NCBI GenBank assembly: GCA_001599755.1
Contig: BCHX01000008.1
Coordinates: 2,728,001 to 2,792,000, forward strand
Direction of reading: 5' to 3'
Source of the DNA: Gliomastix tumulicola
Lineage: Eukaryota; Ascomycota; Sordariomycetes; Hypocreales; Bionectriaceae
DNA: 64,000 bases
Positions 53,453 through 64,000 of the stretch are shown here, one piece after another. Both the position numbers and the translations under genes were made by a program. How positions within the stretch are numbered: position 1 is the stretch's first letter; each line of letters opens with the position of its first letter. Below the pieces are notes generated by a model. It ran no database searches. It saw only the letters and a list, made by a program, of their open reading frames with translations, and was not told the origin of the DNA.

Positions 53453-56431
53453 ATGGCTGGTGGGGAGCATGTATATGCAACGGTTCGTTTGAGCTTCCCC
53501 CGGATGCGCCTGGTCTCCTCCCCTCCTTGTAAGACTCTGGGCTGACAATTGACTCGTTGGGCGTGTCTTCTTGGATCGTATAGCTTCTGTTGAGCGATTC
53601 CTATCTGCCAGGTATGCGCCGAGTCTTGTTATTGGCCTGGATGATCGTCTCGCTAACTGGGCTTGATCCCCAGGTGCTCTTGTTCTGGCCCATTCTCTGC
53701 GCGATGCGAAGACCAAGGTTAAGCTGGCCGTGCTGGTCACGCTCGACTCACTGTCGGCCGACACCATCTCGCAGCTGAACGTATGCACATCTTCACCCTG
53801 CCTAGCTCTGCTGGAGAGCAAGAAGCTGATCCTTTCCTGTGACAACCAGGCCGTCTACGACTACGTCCTCCCCGTGCCGCGGATCCGCAACGCCTCGCCG
53901 GGCAACCTCTACCTGATGAACCGCGGCGACCTGCACTCGGCCTTCACCAAGATCAACCTGTGGCGCCTGGTGCAGTTCTCCAAGATCGTGTATATCGACG
54001 CCGACGTCGTGGCCTACCGCGCGCCCGACGAGCTCTTCTCCCTGCCGCACGACTTCGCCGCGGCGCCGGACATCGGCTGGCCCGACCTCTTCAACACGGG
54101 CGTCATGGTCCTCACGCCCAACCTCGGCGACTACTACGCCATGATGGCCATGGCCGAGCGCGGCATCTCCTTCGACGGCGCCGACCAGGGCCTGCTCAAC
54201 ATGCACTTCAAGGACGGCTACCACCGCCTGAGCTTCACCTACAACGTCACGCCCTCGGCGCACTACCAGTACATCCCGGCCTACCGCCACTTCCAGTCGA
54301 GCATCAACATGGTGCACTTCATCGGCGCCGAGAAGCCCTGGTTCGCCGGGCGCCACGCACAGCACGGGTCGGGTCCCTTCGAGGAGATGGTGGGAAGGTG
54401 GTGGGCTGTCTATGACAGGCACTATCGGGCAAAGGTATGGATTTTTTTTATTTTTTTTATTTATTTGTTATGCCGTTGGGATGAGGCCCAGGGCGGTGTG
54501 GTTGTTGGAGAACAGATGTGCGGATGATAACTTGTTCTTGATAGGAGGCGCCTGTTCTGCAGCATCCGGAGCAGAAGCAGTTCGCCGATTTTGTGCAGCA
54601 GCAGCAGCAGCAGGGGGCGACGGCACCGGGGCAGCAGACTGTCACCTACCATGAACCCATTGACCAGCATGTACAGCATGATCATCATGGCGCTGAGCAT
54701 GGCCATGTCGACCACAGCGGGGGTGCGCAGCCTCAGCATGATGCTCCTACCCCTTATCATGGCCACGGCGGTGGGGGTGGTGAGCAGCAGCCGCAATATC
54801 ATCACCCTCAGCAGCAGCAGCAGCACCACGACATTAACCAGCATGACCATGGCCGCCATGAACATCATGAGCAGCAGCAGGGACATCACGAGCAGCAGGG
54901 ACACCACGAGCAGCAGGGACACCACGAGCAGCAGGGACACCACGAGCATCAAGAGTATCACGAGCATCACGGGCACCATGGGCACGGAGGCGAGCATGGA
55001 AGCACTGCCGGTACACATGATCCTGCGCCGTCTTCTTCCCATGATTCTTCTGCTCATACGTCTGGCACGCATACTGAAGCCACACCAGACACCCAGACCT
55101 CGCAAGGGCATGATCACGGGGGGTCACAGCACGAAGAGCAGAAGCACGAGCCAGAGATGTCTAGTTGGGACGCTCAATGGTAAGATATCCCCGTCCCACG
55201 CTACCAAAGCCCAGCAGCATATAGCTAACACGCATGGCTCAGGCAACCACCGCCCTCCGACTCGAAGCCCGAAGCGATGAACTTCCCCTCGACGCACTAC
55301 TCCATGTCCCAAGATGCCGCGCCATACGTGCCCCCGCCACGCTACCCAAGCCCCCCCAAGAACATGTGGTACGAGGTGCCCAAAGAGCCTCCTGCCCCTC
55401 CAGCGCAGCCGCCGAAGCCGGTCTTTCCCTGGGAGGGCCACCAGCCTCGCCCCTCGCGCTCCTTCGCAGTCGAGTCGTTCGTGCAGAGCCAGACGGAGCT
55501 GGCCGAGGCACAAAGCGGTGAGCACGGGACCGTGCCTTCATCCCAGGCAGACACTGAGAAACCTCCCCCCACAGGTTCTCCGGCGACCACCACGACGGAG
55601 ACTGCCCCTGAGCCGCAGACGCCGTCGACGCCGACCGTCAGGGTGACGCCCCCGACGGCCAGCGACTGGAACTCCTTCCAGCACGTAAACGCTTGGGACG
55701 AGATGCCGGAGATCAACCGCTACGTCGAGGGCATCCAGAAGCACCACCGGCGCGGCCGCAGCGTCGGCTCCGTGGCGTCGCCCGTCGCCCGCGGGCCGGG
55801 GGCGCGCCGCTCCAAGCCCGGCTTCAAGCTGACCGACTTCCCGAGCGAGGTCGAGCGGCCGAGCCTGCCCGTCACCCCGGCGCCCGTCACCCGGTCGTCG
55901 TACTGGGCGCAGGGCGACGTGGACGCTGAGGACGCCGATCCGTCGTCACAGGCGCTGCCCGCTGCTCAGGGCGTCCCGGCGCAGCCAGATTGGGTATGTG
56001 TGCATGGCAAGCGGTGGGCGCCGTCGGACTGCTTATGCGACTTGACTGACCTCATATTCGTCCAAAAGGACCCGGAGGAGCAGCTGCGGAAGCTGGCCAA
56101 GCTGCAGCACGAGGCCCTGCTCCGGAAGCTCGGGAATCAGGACGCCGCCGCCGCCGCCGCCACCGGCGATGAAGCCTCGGGACCGCGTGTCATCCCTAAG
56201 CGGTCTCTGCCGTTCGGCTCCGAGGACTTCAAGTCGCCGACCTACGTCCCGCAAGCTCCTCCCGCGCCCATCCTCAGGGCGCCCAAGCCACCCCCCAGCC
56301 TCGGCAGCGAGGTCTCGGGCACCACCGTCAGCGGTGATCTGCCGCCGCCCATCAGACGAGCACCGGGACGGGGCATCAGCCAGTCCTCGCTCCTCGAATC
56401 ACCCCTTCCTGATCCCGCGGCGCGAAGCTGA
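53453..56431 (+). CDS. Glycogenin (self-glucosylating glycogen initiator, GT8)
   Basis: Starts glycogen synthesis by glucosylating itself, then passes the primer to glycogen synthase. Exons 53453-53482, 53584-53611, 53674-53780, 53850-54434, 54545-55179, 55243-55993 and 56069-56431 encode about 832 residues. The GT8 domain is residues 1-250: MAGGEHVYATLLLSDSYLPG, VYDYVLPVPRIRN, DLHSAFTKINLWRL and the metal-binding DxD in KIVYIDADVVAY (about 105); further GWPDLFNTGVMV and FDGADQGLLNMHF. The long fungal tail begins EAPVLQHPEQKQF and later holds NAWDEMPEINRYVEGI, probably the fungal synthase-contact motif. Between them is an unusual His/Gln/Gly-rich block with HHEQQG repeats. The sixth intron (55994-56068) is 75 bases, phase 0 and stop-free, so its retention would add 25 residues; rare codons (TTA, GTA, ATA) and a good ACTGAC branch site favour it being an intron. 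Confidence 0.92.
54863..54946 (+). repeat. Tandem 18-base repeat encoding HHEQQG in glycogenin
   Basis: Four near-identical copies of an 18-base unit (CACCACGAGCAGCAGGGA, with a CATCAC variant) encode His-His-Glu-Gln-Gln-Gly. The first copy has one extra CAG. Imperfect HE/HH sequence continues on both sides, so the His-rich block runs from about 54665 to 55010. Confidence 0.95.
55994..56068 (+). other. Frame-preserving (3n, stop-free) intron of glycogenin
   Basis: Seventy-five bases from GTATGT to AAAAG, phase 0. The branch-like ACTGAC lies about 25 bases before the acceptor. Read through, it would encode 25 residues (VCVHGKRW...), so both spliced and unspliced mRNA could make full-length protein. 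Confidence 0.6.
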
Positions 56432-56912
56432 GAGAGAGATTGGGCCAACAGGAGTGTATATATGCATAATGACCTCCCCCTTCCCCGGTTATACTTATTA
56501 TGCGTCCAAGTACAAAAAACCCTCATCGTGTGTATGATTATCAACAGGCTGCAAATTGTTGTTTTTCCTTTTTTTTTTTCCTGTTTCACCTCGGTCTTCC
56601 TTGCTCGGGTTTTCACGTTTTGGTTTTCTTTTCATTTGCTTCTTCTCTGCTGCGAGCAGGATTGCATGGCCGACATGAACGGATTTGTCCGGTCCTGTTG
56701 TATACATAGATGGTATATATATATGTATCACTGTTTGCGAATGCGAGAGGATGTTTCGTCACTTTGTGTCTACGGCTGTTGATCTGTACGACGGTGTGAA
56801 GGTGGAAGATGGGTCTAGGTAGTCGCCAGTGCAAGTCATTGTCATTGAAATTAAGTCGCAACACCACTCGTTAAATCATGTACAAGCTAAAAAGGGGGGG
56901 GCGTATACTGCC
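56432..56912. other. Convergent 3' region between glycogenin and HRD1
   Basis: T-rich (T-run near 56569-56579), consistent with 3' UTRs. No gene is seen. Confidence 0.5.
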
Positions 56913-59605
56913 CTAGTCCTCTTCCTCTTCCTCTTCCTCTTCCTCTTCCTCTTCCTCTTCCTCGTCAGACGCCTCCTCGACCGTAACGGCCTTGCCCTTG
57001 CCCTTTTCCTGCGAAGACCCCTCCGTCTGAGCGGGTGCCGTCGTCGAAGGACCCGGCTCGCTGACCTGCGGGACCCGGAGCGGCGCATCCTGGCTCGGAT
57101 CGCGGGAACCGATATCAGGACGAGCGCTGGCCACGGAGGGCGAGTCGGCCGAGTCCAGACGGGCGTTGTTCTGGAACAGCTGGGCCTGGCCGCCCCAGTT
57201 GGGGACAACAGGACTAGGGCTGACGACCGGCGTGGGCTCGGCTGCCTGTGTGCTCGACGCACTCCGGAAACTCGGCGGCTGGGCAGTGAACGGGTTCGGG
57301 CGGATCGGGAAAGGCTCGGCGTCGAGGGTGGACGACGGGTGAGGGACAGGCTGCGGCGAGGGCTGTCGCGGGGCCTGTGCGCCGTGGAGACGCTGGAGGG
57401 GCATCAACGACCAGCCCTGAGGGATAACAACGCCCTCGGGCAGGTCCGGGCTGCCGGCCTGGATCTCGGTGGTGTAACCCGACGTCCCGTGACGGCCGAG
57501 GAGGGGACTGTTGATCCGGGCGGGGAGGCCCGGTAGACCTGGCATGGCGGGATGATGGTGGGCGAATGATGAGGGCCCGGGGATGTTGGGGTTGAGGCCT
57601 TGTGGGTTGTGAAGGGTGGTCGGAAGGGCGGTGCTGTAAGGGGGTTGTTGAGCCTGGGTGTTGGGTGACCGGTCGGCCGCCTGTTGCCGCAGTCGTAGAT
57701 TCTGTAGTTCAGCTAGGAGGACCTGGCTTGTCTGGAGAGACTGATGCCTTTGCTCGAGGCTCAGGACTTCGCGCTGCAAGGCCAGTTCCGCTTGGTACAG
57801 GAGGTTTGCGGCATCGTTCAGATGGTTGCCAGATAAGGGAACCTGAGGGTTTGGGTTCGATGAAGCTGAGGGCGTAACATTGGCATTGTCGTTGGCGGCT
57901 GGCTGGGGAGCCGCACCGCCAAACTGCTGTTCCAGCTCGCGAAACTGGGCGCCGTTCCCTCCAATGCCCAGTCTCAGAGGGCCCAAGTTGAATATCCTCG
58001 GTCCATTGCGTCGTTGCTCTGGCTGTTGCTGAGGTTGCTGCGGCTGCTGCCCGTTTTGTTCTCTGGGGGCACCTGCAGCACCCCACGGTAGGTTCTGCGG
58101 CGCTGGTGGCTGTTGCTGTCCTCTGCCCCCGATCTGTATTCTCAAGCCGGCGCGGCGATCGCCAGACCGGCCACGGTCCATACTCACGGGGCTTCTGCAT
58201 GTCGGGCAGACCTGCTGGCGTTCGAGCCAGCTCTTGAGACAGCCGAGATGCAGCGTGTGACCACAGGGAAGCTTCTTCGGACGGACACGATCAACCTGCC
58301 CGTGGTTGTTGGCGGGATCCCAGTGGTGCATTTCCTCGCGGCAAATGATGCAAGTGTTCTCCTGTGCGAGCTCCTCCTGCGTGGCATCAGGGTAGCGATT
58401 CATCTCCTGAATGGCCTTGCGATACCGTAGTAAGGCGCTCAGTCTCTTGAGGAAGTCGCGTGACGTCATGAACAGATCCCGGATGATGTGGATAGGCAAG
58501 CCGTAGAACATCAAGAGCATCATGAAGAAGGCAATGTAGATGCCAAGCTTGATCATGTCTGCGATTGCAAGTAAGGTTAGTCAAAGATGAGCCTTCGGGG
58601 GGATTTCGCGTATTCAACCGTACCTGTGATGAGATCGAGCCACAGCACCCACTCTCCCTTTGCGGACCAGCCGGGGACCTCGATATCCATTTCGTCCACG
58701 TCGTCCTCGTGCAGCAATGGCTCCTGATTCGCAGCTGGCTCCTCTCCGGCAGCAGCAGCAGCCTCCCATTGCCGGGTTACTGCCTCCCTATGCTCCCGAA
58801 CCTCTCGCTTCCGCTCCGCCAGGCGTTTCTGCGTCTGGTTCTTAATGATGCGCTGTTCGGCAACAGAGAACAGATATCGGACTCCTGTCCGCCAGGAGCA
58901 TGTCGACAGCACCGCAAACTCGAAGAGGAACATAACCATCATGTTTGGGCGGGCTTGTTGAATAACGGTGTTGATAGTGTATCGGAACAGAAAGATGTCG
59001 TAGAGGAGGCTAATGGCGAGCGAGAGACTGAGGCGGGTATGGAAGAGTCGGGGATTGGCCGGTGGCTGCTGTTCGAGAATCTCGACCCTGCCGTCCCCGA
59101 TCCATCCCCAGACCTTACCGCTAATGAGGGCCGTGAACATAACGAGGAACCAGGCGCCGATTTCGTCCCTGAATATGGTCATCGCGAGGCAGGTCTCGGT
59201 AATGGCGAACCAGGCTCGTTCGGTGAGCTGCTCGACTTCCACGGCGCGAAGCCTCCCAAAGAATACTCGCGTCATCGCCCAGAGAAACATGCTATAGATG
59301 AGGAGAACGAAGTTCACCAAGACCTTGCGCGGCCGTTAGCGACCGAAGGATTGAGGCCGGAGCGGGCGGAGGACGTACCAGAAGACAGAAGTTACTCTGG
59401 GCCAGGTAAACCATGGCGGAGTAGAAGTTCGGACGCTGCGCGAACGCGAAGAGCACGACAGAGCCCGTGAGGGCCGTCGAGGCCTGCAGTCCATCCAGGT
59501 TAGCAGATGTTTCGACGCCGATAAGCAAATCGCGAAGCTTCCTCGGTCGATGATGCGACTCGCGTGCGATAGCGAACTTACCCCCGCATACCAGCCTAAT
59601 CGCAT
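56913..59605 (-). CDS. HRD1: ERAD E3 ubiquitin ligase HRD1 (synoviolin-type)
   Basis: Multi-pass ER membrane RING ligase that retrotranslocates and ubiquitinates misfolded proteins. Exons 59582-59605, 59379-59483, 58624-59323 and 56913-58558 encode about 824 residues. The N-terminus MRLGWYAG splices to ASTALTGSVVLFAFAQ and FYSAMVYLAQSNFCLL, then VLVNFVLLIYSMFLWAMTR, as expected for HRD1; an in-frame ATG three codons upstream (59614) is possible. Further membrane helices run to about 320. The RING-H2 at about 344-400 shows CIICREEM, KKLPCGHTLHLGCLKSWL and QQVCPTCR. The tail is long, Pro/Gln-rich and disordered, and ends with fifteen glutamates. The exon-3 acceptor (AAG) is weaker than the usual CAG/TAG, but frame and family sequence support it. 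Confidence 0.95.
56919..56963 (-). repeat. CTC/TTC repeat encoding fifteen glutamates at the HRD1 C-terminus
   Basis: Alternating CTC and TTC triplets on the plus strand give E15 just before the final Asp and stop codon. Confidence 0.95.
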
Positions 59606-62600
59606 TTTGTGCATGGAGACTGAACCGAGTATCTCAAGTGGAAGATGTCGGCATCGCTCCTACGCAGGCATGTCTCATGCCGTAGCCCCAATCGATGGAT
59701 GCTGATGGCGTTGCTGTGTGTCAGCGACAAGCATGTGCCAGCAACTCGATGTTGGAGCTTTGTTGAAGCCACGTTAGAAGGGAGTGGTGACCCACTTGCA
59801 TATGACGCAGTGCAGGGATTCCGCGAGTGACACGTGATCGACTCCTTAACATTCTGCCCGAGTTTTAGCCGTAGTCCGGGGCGTTGACTCAGCCAACAGT
59901 CAGCACATCGCTGCTTACCCTAGACCGTCATCGATCAACCTGGCCGAGCAGCACGAAATTCATAATCATCAATCGACATCCGATCTGGAAATGCTATATC
60001 TACGACCATGATATTGAGCATATGAGAAATAAAATTCAGAGAACTTGCAGTAGATGCGCATTCCCACAGCCGAATGTAATTTTTGGCTTGATTTGGTATT
60101 TCCCTTGAAGAGTGTCTTGGTACTGACACTCATGAGTCCCTTCACTCTGCTCATCATGATGCTCAGCAAACGGCTTCACCTGACGATATCCCAAGACAGC
60201 GATACCCGATGGCTGTCACCTCACCAATCACGGTAATGCCGTCTTACAGGGCTTCTTTCGGTGCCGGTTCGATGCCCAGAGGCCCGAATCAATACATCTA
60301 CATCTCTACCCTCCCCAGGCCGATGACTTGCCGGACTAGGACAACTCGCCTAGACACGGGTAACATTTTGGGTAATGAGCCCTCCAACGCATAAGCGAGG
60401 GCAGTCTAGAAGCGGGATGAATCGAGAACCCTCTCACCACCACCACATCCCACGCGAGCCCAATCTAGACTTCCCCCCTTCCCTTCCCGTCCATCCCCCT
60501 TTGACCCCTCGCCCTCACCGCAGTATATCGGGGGCATGGGCCTCGAGCAAATCGGGAAGCGAGGACAGGCTTCAGCATGGGCCGGGCATGGTCCTTCCAT
60601 CGGGACGGGCGTGCGGGAGTGGTGTGAGTTCTAGATTTGCTGTCAGAAGCTCGCTATAGGCCAGCCACACCGGTTACCAATGGTCTGGGCGAGGTCCACG
60701 TTTAGGGCTCGATGGATTTTGCTGGCAGCAGAAGGGGGAGGGGATTTTTTTCCAGGTCTATTTCATGCTATCCAGGGTGCAGCTTTCCAGACCGAAGGAG
60801 AGAGATGTGGCTGCACTAGCCTGCATGATCATCACAAACGCTTGGGCGACGGCCGGGAGGCAAGTCCTGGGCAGACAGGGAAGCATAAACTTGCATCGGA
60901 AGTCTTTCTGGGCGTGCTCTTTGGGGTAAGAATGCTGGCGATGGTCGGTTCTTGGTAGAGCCGTCTTGGAGGCTGTGGTTGAGGAGTTGATTCCCTTGGT
61001 CCTAGCGGTGAGTATGAGGGCTCGACCAGCCGAAGACACTCTACTGCAGTAGTGCTGCACCTAGTGGTGTGCCTGTGTCCTAGAGTGCACTGGAACAAGA
61101 CGGCGAAAAGAGATACCTCACTCGGCTGTTCATGGCCAGACTCAATCGTTGCTTGTGCCATTCGAACACACACTCGGTACACCAGCCCGACGTTAGTGAT
61201 GTCCAGGACTCGTCCACCATGAACCTCCCATCCGTAGATCACCCTAAACCAAAATCCTCTAGTGATCAACATCTCTCTCAATCTCCTTCAACAAACACCC
61301 GGTATCCTTGCATCGACGGACGTGAAATTACTCAGCAGCCTTTTCCCGACCATTCGTAACAGCAGGGACCAGGAGGCCAGCCGGGAGTCTGAGATACCGA
61401 CAAAACGTCCCCGCCAGCAATTCGTCCAGAGTCCGCGAGGGCGGAAGCATTTCCGTCGTTTAGCGAATCGACGCGTCTAGACTGGGGCCGAAATGGGGCG
61501 ATTTTGTCGGAATAGAATCCCTGATCCGAGTCCCGGTCACTTACACGCGTAAAAATCCCTATCCTTGCTGGTTCTGCTTCTGTCTGGGGGTGACGGGTTG
61601 ACGGTGAGGACTGTTCTGGTACTGACAATATGCAGGCTTATCGAGCACCGTCTTACGCTCGAAAAAAAAAAAAAGGCACCCAGCTCCATTGGTATTGGTA
61701 ATGCCAATGCGTACGCACAAACGCAGGGCAACGGCAAGTCGAGCCGCGCGATAAGCCCAACATATCGCTATTCACAAGACGCACGCCCTCTGACAAACCC
61801 TTCACGGCTAAACAGATCCCCGAGATCCATGACCCCATCTAGACTCTCCATCGTCTAGGCTGACTCGCGGGAGAAAACGCCCACGCGTGGGGAAAAAAGC
61901 ACAGGCAAGCACAGATGGGATGGATCAAAGACTTCATGGATCAATGAAGCTTGAGCCTTGAGGGATGCTGGATGGATGCATCACGGATGGAGAAGACGGC
62001 ATACGCGCACATTCGCCTGGGCTGCATATTCACCGCTGGCCACGTTGGAAAAAGATGCCGTAAATAGACCACCTCTGCCTTACCGTCGACCCGTCCGACG
62101 ATGTCCCCCGTCGGAAAGACAGAATGAGGGGGAGGGAGGGACATGAAAGGGGTGAGGGCATCAAAAAAAAACGCATGGCATACGCAGATTGACGAGACGC
62201 GATGAAACCCTCTGTCTCAATCCTGCGACTTACCAACAGCACTGGCTCTATCCGCCGCCCCAGGGATGGCATGCCGTATGTCTCTGCCCCTGCTGTCCTG
62301 GGGCCATGCATTCTCCCTGGCACGCAGATGATCCCGTCACCGTGTCTTAATGGACGGTTGCATTCGCTGAGCGTGCCTTGTTTGGATCTCAATATCGCCA
62401 TGGTGCTGCTGCCCAGGCCGTCCGCGTGAGTCCATCTCCATCCATCCATCCCTCCATCCCTCCATACTGTACCCTGTACATGCAGCATCTAATATTCGAT
62501 TGCTCATCATTATCATGTAATAACATCAGGGAAGTCCGTCCATGATACTGTGCCTCCCTGATTCCCATCGGCAGAAACGCAACCCACCCCTGACTCTCTG

Positions 62601-64000
62601 CCTCGTGGCTTTGTCCGATTGCTTCCCCCTTCCGGCATAAGTCGACGGAGTTCGATTCGCAGCGACAAGCGACGGGGGCCCCCCTTCTTGGTACTATCAG
62701 AAAAGAGGCTTGCCAGGGGGGTGCTTGCTTTTTTAGCATCCCATCTGCCACCGGCGCATTGGCACTCGCTACGAGTCATCTGATTTTACATGTCCTCCCG
62801 TCATGAAAAACTCCTCACCTCGGTCCCCTTCCCCATAGAGTATGCCTGCCAAGCAGCAAGCCGACATCTGCTAGACGACATCAACAGGTGGGCCAGGGCA
62901 GAGAGGGAGGGAGAGCTCCTCGGCAGTGTAGAGGGAGGCGTGCGTCTCGCGGATGGCTTGGGCTTGATAGCTCCGTCCAACAGTAGATAGTTTCGTTTCC
63001 TGTCAAAAAGAGGTCCTAACACCCGTCAGAGTCTGCCTCTAGCTTCCGTGCGTGCATGACCGACCGGTGGCGAGACATTCCAGAGACGGCCACTTAGTCG
63101 CCTCCTCGGAGTGCGAATGGGGGCGCCATCTTCGAATGGCATCGGAGCAACTTCCTACTCGCTCCCCCTCCCCTCCACCACAAAGCATGCGTCTCTCACG
63201 TGGTGACGAAAAGAGGGATCGAGAACCGAGCAACAGCGTGCGGAACGGGGTTCTGGACCACCCCGATAGCGAGTTGCATCGCAAGGGGGGCATTCATCTG
63301 GGCGAGAGAGAATCGATGTGATAGATTTTACTTCAGATAGGTTGGGGATGGGCCCATATTCGCACAATCATGGCTGCCCTCCCCTGGCAAGTCTTCACGA
63401 GTCTTGACTGTACAGTACGAGCAGGTACATGCCATTTTCCTCGCTCGCACACGTCCGGTCCGAGAGCGGCAGATCCCCTGAATCCCTCTGAGAAAAAGAA
63501 GAAGAAAAAAACGATCATCGACACAAGGCCATATCTGGAGCGGTCAACGTGGTCTGTGGCTGCATTTCACTGCAACCGTAAGATATTTGAATGCGAAAAG
63601 TATACTTGACATCCATACGCGCACACCGCAGCAGCAACAGCGGGGGAAGAACAGGGGTGATGATGGTTGTCCAGGTGGACAGGGATACTCGATAGCGCAG
63701 AGTCGACAGTGCTGGGCACATCCCACGGGGGGCCTTGTCGGTGATCATCGGCCAAAAATCATGACAAGACGGGCCAGGGAGAGGGATTTTGAGGAGAGGG
63801 GCTTGCAGAGAGGCTGCGACATGGCGTCAGGTACAGACGGTGAGTGCAACCCTGAGGGGAAAACCTGCTGCAGGCCTCGAAGGACAAGGCCAGCAAGACC
63901 AGACCCCCCCCTTCCCCTTGCCGACAGGCAAGCCACAAGGACAGATACGGTGTGTCTGTATGCAAGGACGAGGACTTTGGTCAGGAGGGCCGGCGGACGC
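59606..64000. other. 4.4-kb region with no recognised gene, running to the window edge
   Basis: Only the HRD1 promoter (first few hundred bases) can be assigned. Frames of 60-150 codons occur on both strands, but overlap each other, start at non-ATG codons or are translations of repeats. Simple repeats include an A-run at 61662-61674, an A-run near 62163-62171 and CCAT/CCCT units at 62439-62466. Base composition is not AT-rich, so it does not look like a RIP-mutated transposon. It could be the upstream region or leader of a gene beyond the right edge. Confidence 0.55.

Noticed and set aside
60263..60275. tRNA B-box-like GGTTCGATGCC
   Set aside because: The flanking bases do not form a T stem, and no A box or cloverleaf could be built around it. 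A second one near 62650 fails in the same way.
60832..61281. 149-codon minus-strand frame near the right edge
   Set aside because: Internal composition is random, and overlapping frames of similar size occur on the other strand.
62790..62990. 66-codon ATG frame with a helical look (YACQAASRHLLDDINRWARA)
   Set aside because: Slightly protein-like but too short, isolated and without flanking splice signals to claim.
1..64000. Possible CRISPR array, phage, plasmid origin, operon or secondary-metabolite cluster
   Set aside because: No direct repeats with unique spacers, no phage or replication genes, and no PKS, NRPS, terpene or P450 genes. The content is fungal housekeeping.

Overview
This is nuclear DNA of a filamentous ascomycete (Pezizomycotina, most likely a Sordariomycete; species not determinable by reading). 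Genes are separate transcription units with short GT-AG introns (about 45-145 nt), C/G-rich third codon positions and fungal branch-site sequences. The protein set is plainly fungal: Ecm14, Tlg2, Rtt103, Mdl1-type and CDF transporters, plus fungal-only unknowns. I see no operon, phage, plasmid, CRISPR, rRNA or convincing tRNA, and no AT-rich block of the kind left by RIP. Exon coordinates were set by hand from splice sites, reading frame and family conservation.

Layout. 1-8 kb: N-terminus of a probable GPC acyltransferase running off the left edge, cohesin SMC1, TFIIE alpha. 8-14 kb: family-X DNA polymerase, MGST3-type MAPEG enzyme, Ecm14 pseudo-carboxypeptidase. 14-23 kb: Sec7/PH ARF exchange factor, SRP72 and a fungal-specific unknown. 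23-26 kb: a 3.1 kb gene-free divergent region full of microsatellites. 26-31 kb: a coiled-coil unknown, an NCBP3-like RNA protein and an OXNAD1-like oxidoreductase. 31.5-45 kb: AP-1 gamma, calmodulin, syntaxin Tlg2, a large probable mitochondrial protein, a tiny COX7a-like protein, clathrin light chain and Rtt103. 45-52 kb: mitochondrial ABC transporter, monoacylglycerol lipase, CDF metal transporter. 53-60 kb: glycogenin and the ERAD ligase HRD1. 59.6-64 kb: no recognisable gene.

How the genes relate. Almost all are single-copy housekeeping genes. A loose theme is membrane traffic and secretion: SRP72 (ER targeting), HRD1 (ERAD), the ARF exchange factor, AP-1 gamma, clathrin light chain and Tlg2 (trans-Golgi/endosome). 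AP-1 gamma, calmodulin, Tlg2 and clathrin light chain lie within about 11 kb. Whether that clustering means anything needs a synteny comparison.

I found no clear new multi-gene system. The most unusual items are a histidine-rich tandem-repeat insertion in glycogenin, alanine and glutamine microsatellites inside the repair polymerase, a repeated KELF-type motif in the NCBP3-like protein, a start-stop uORF fused to a splice donor before the COX7-like gene, and the two large repeat-rich intergenic regions.
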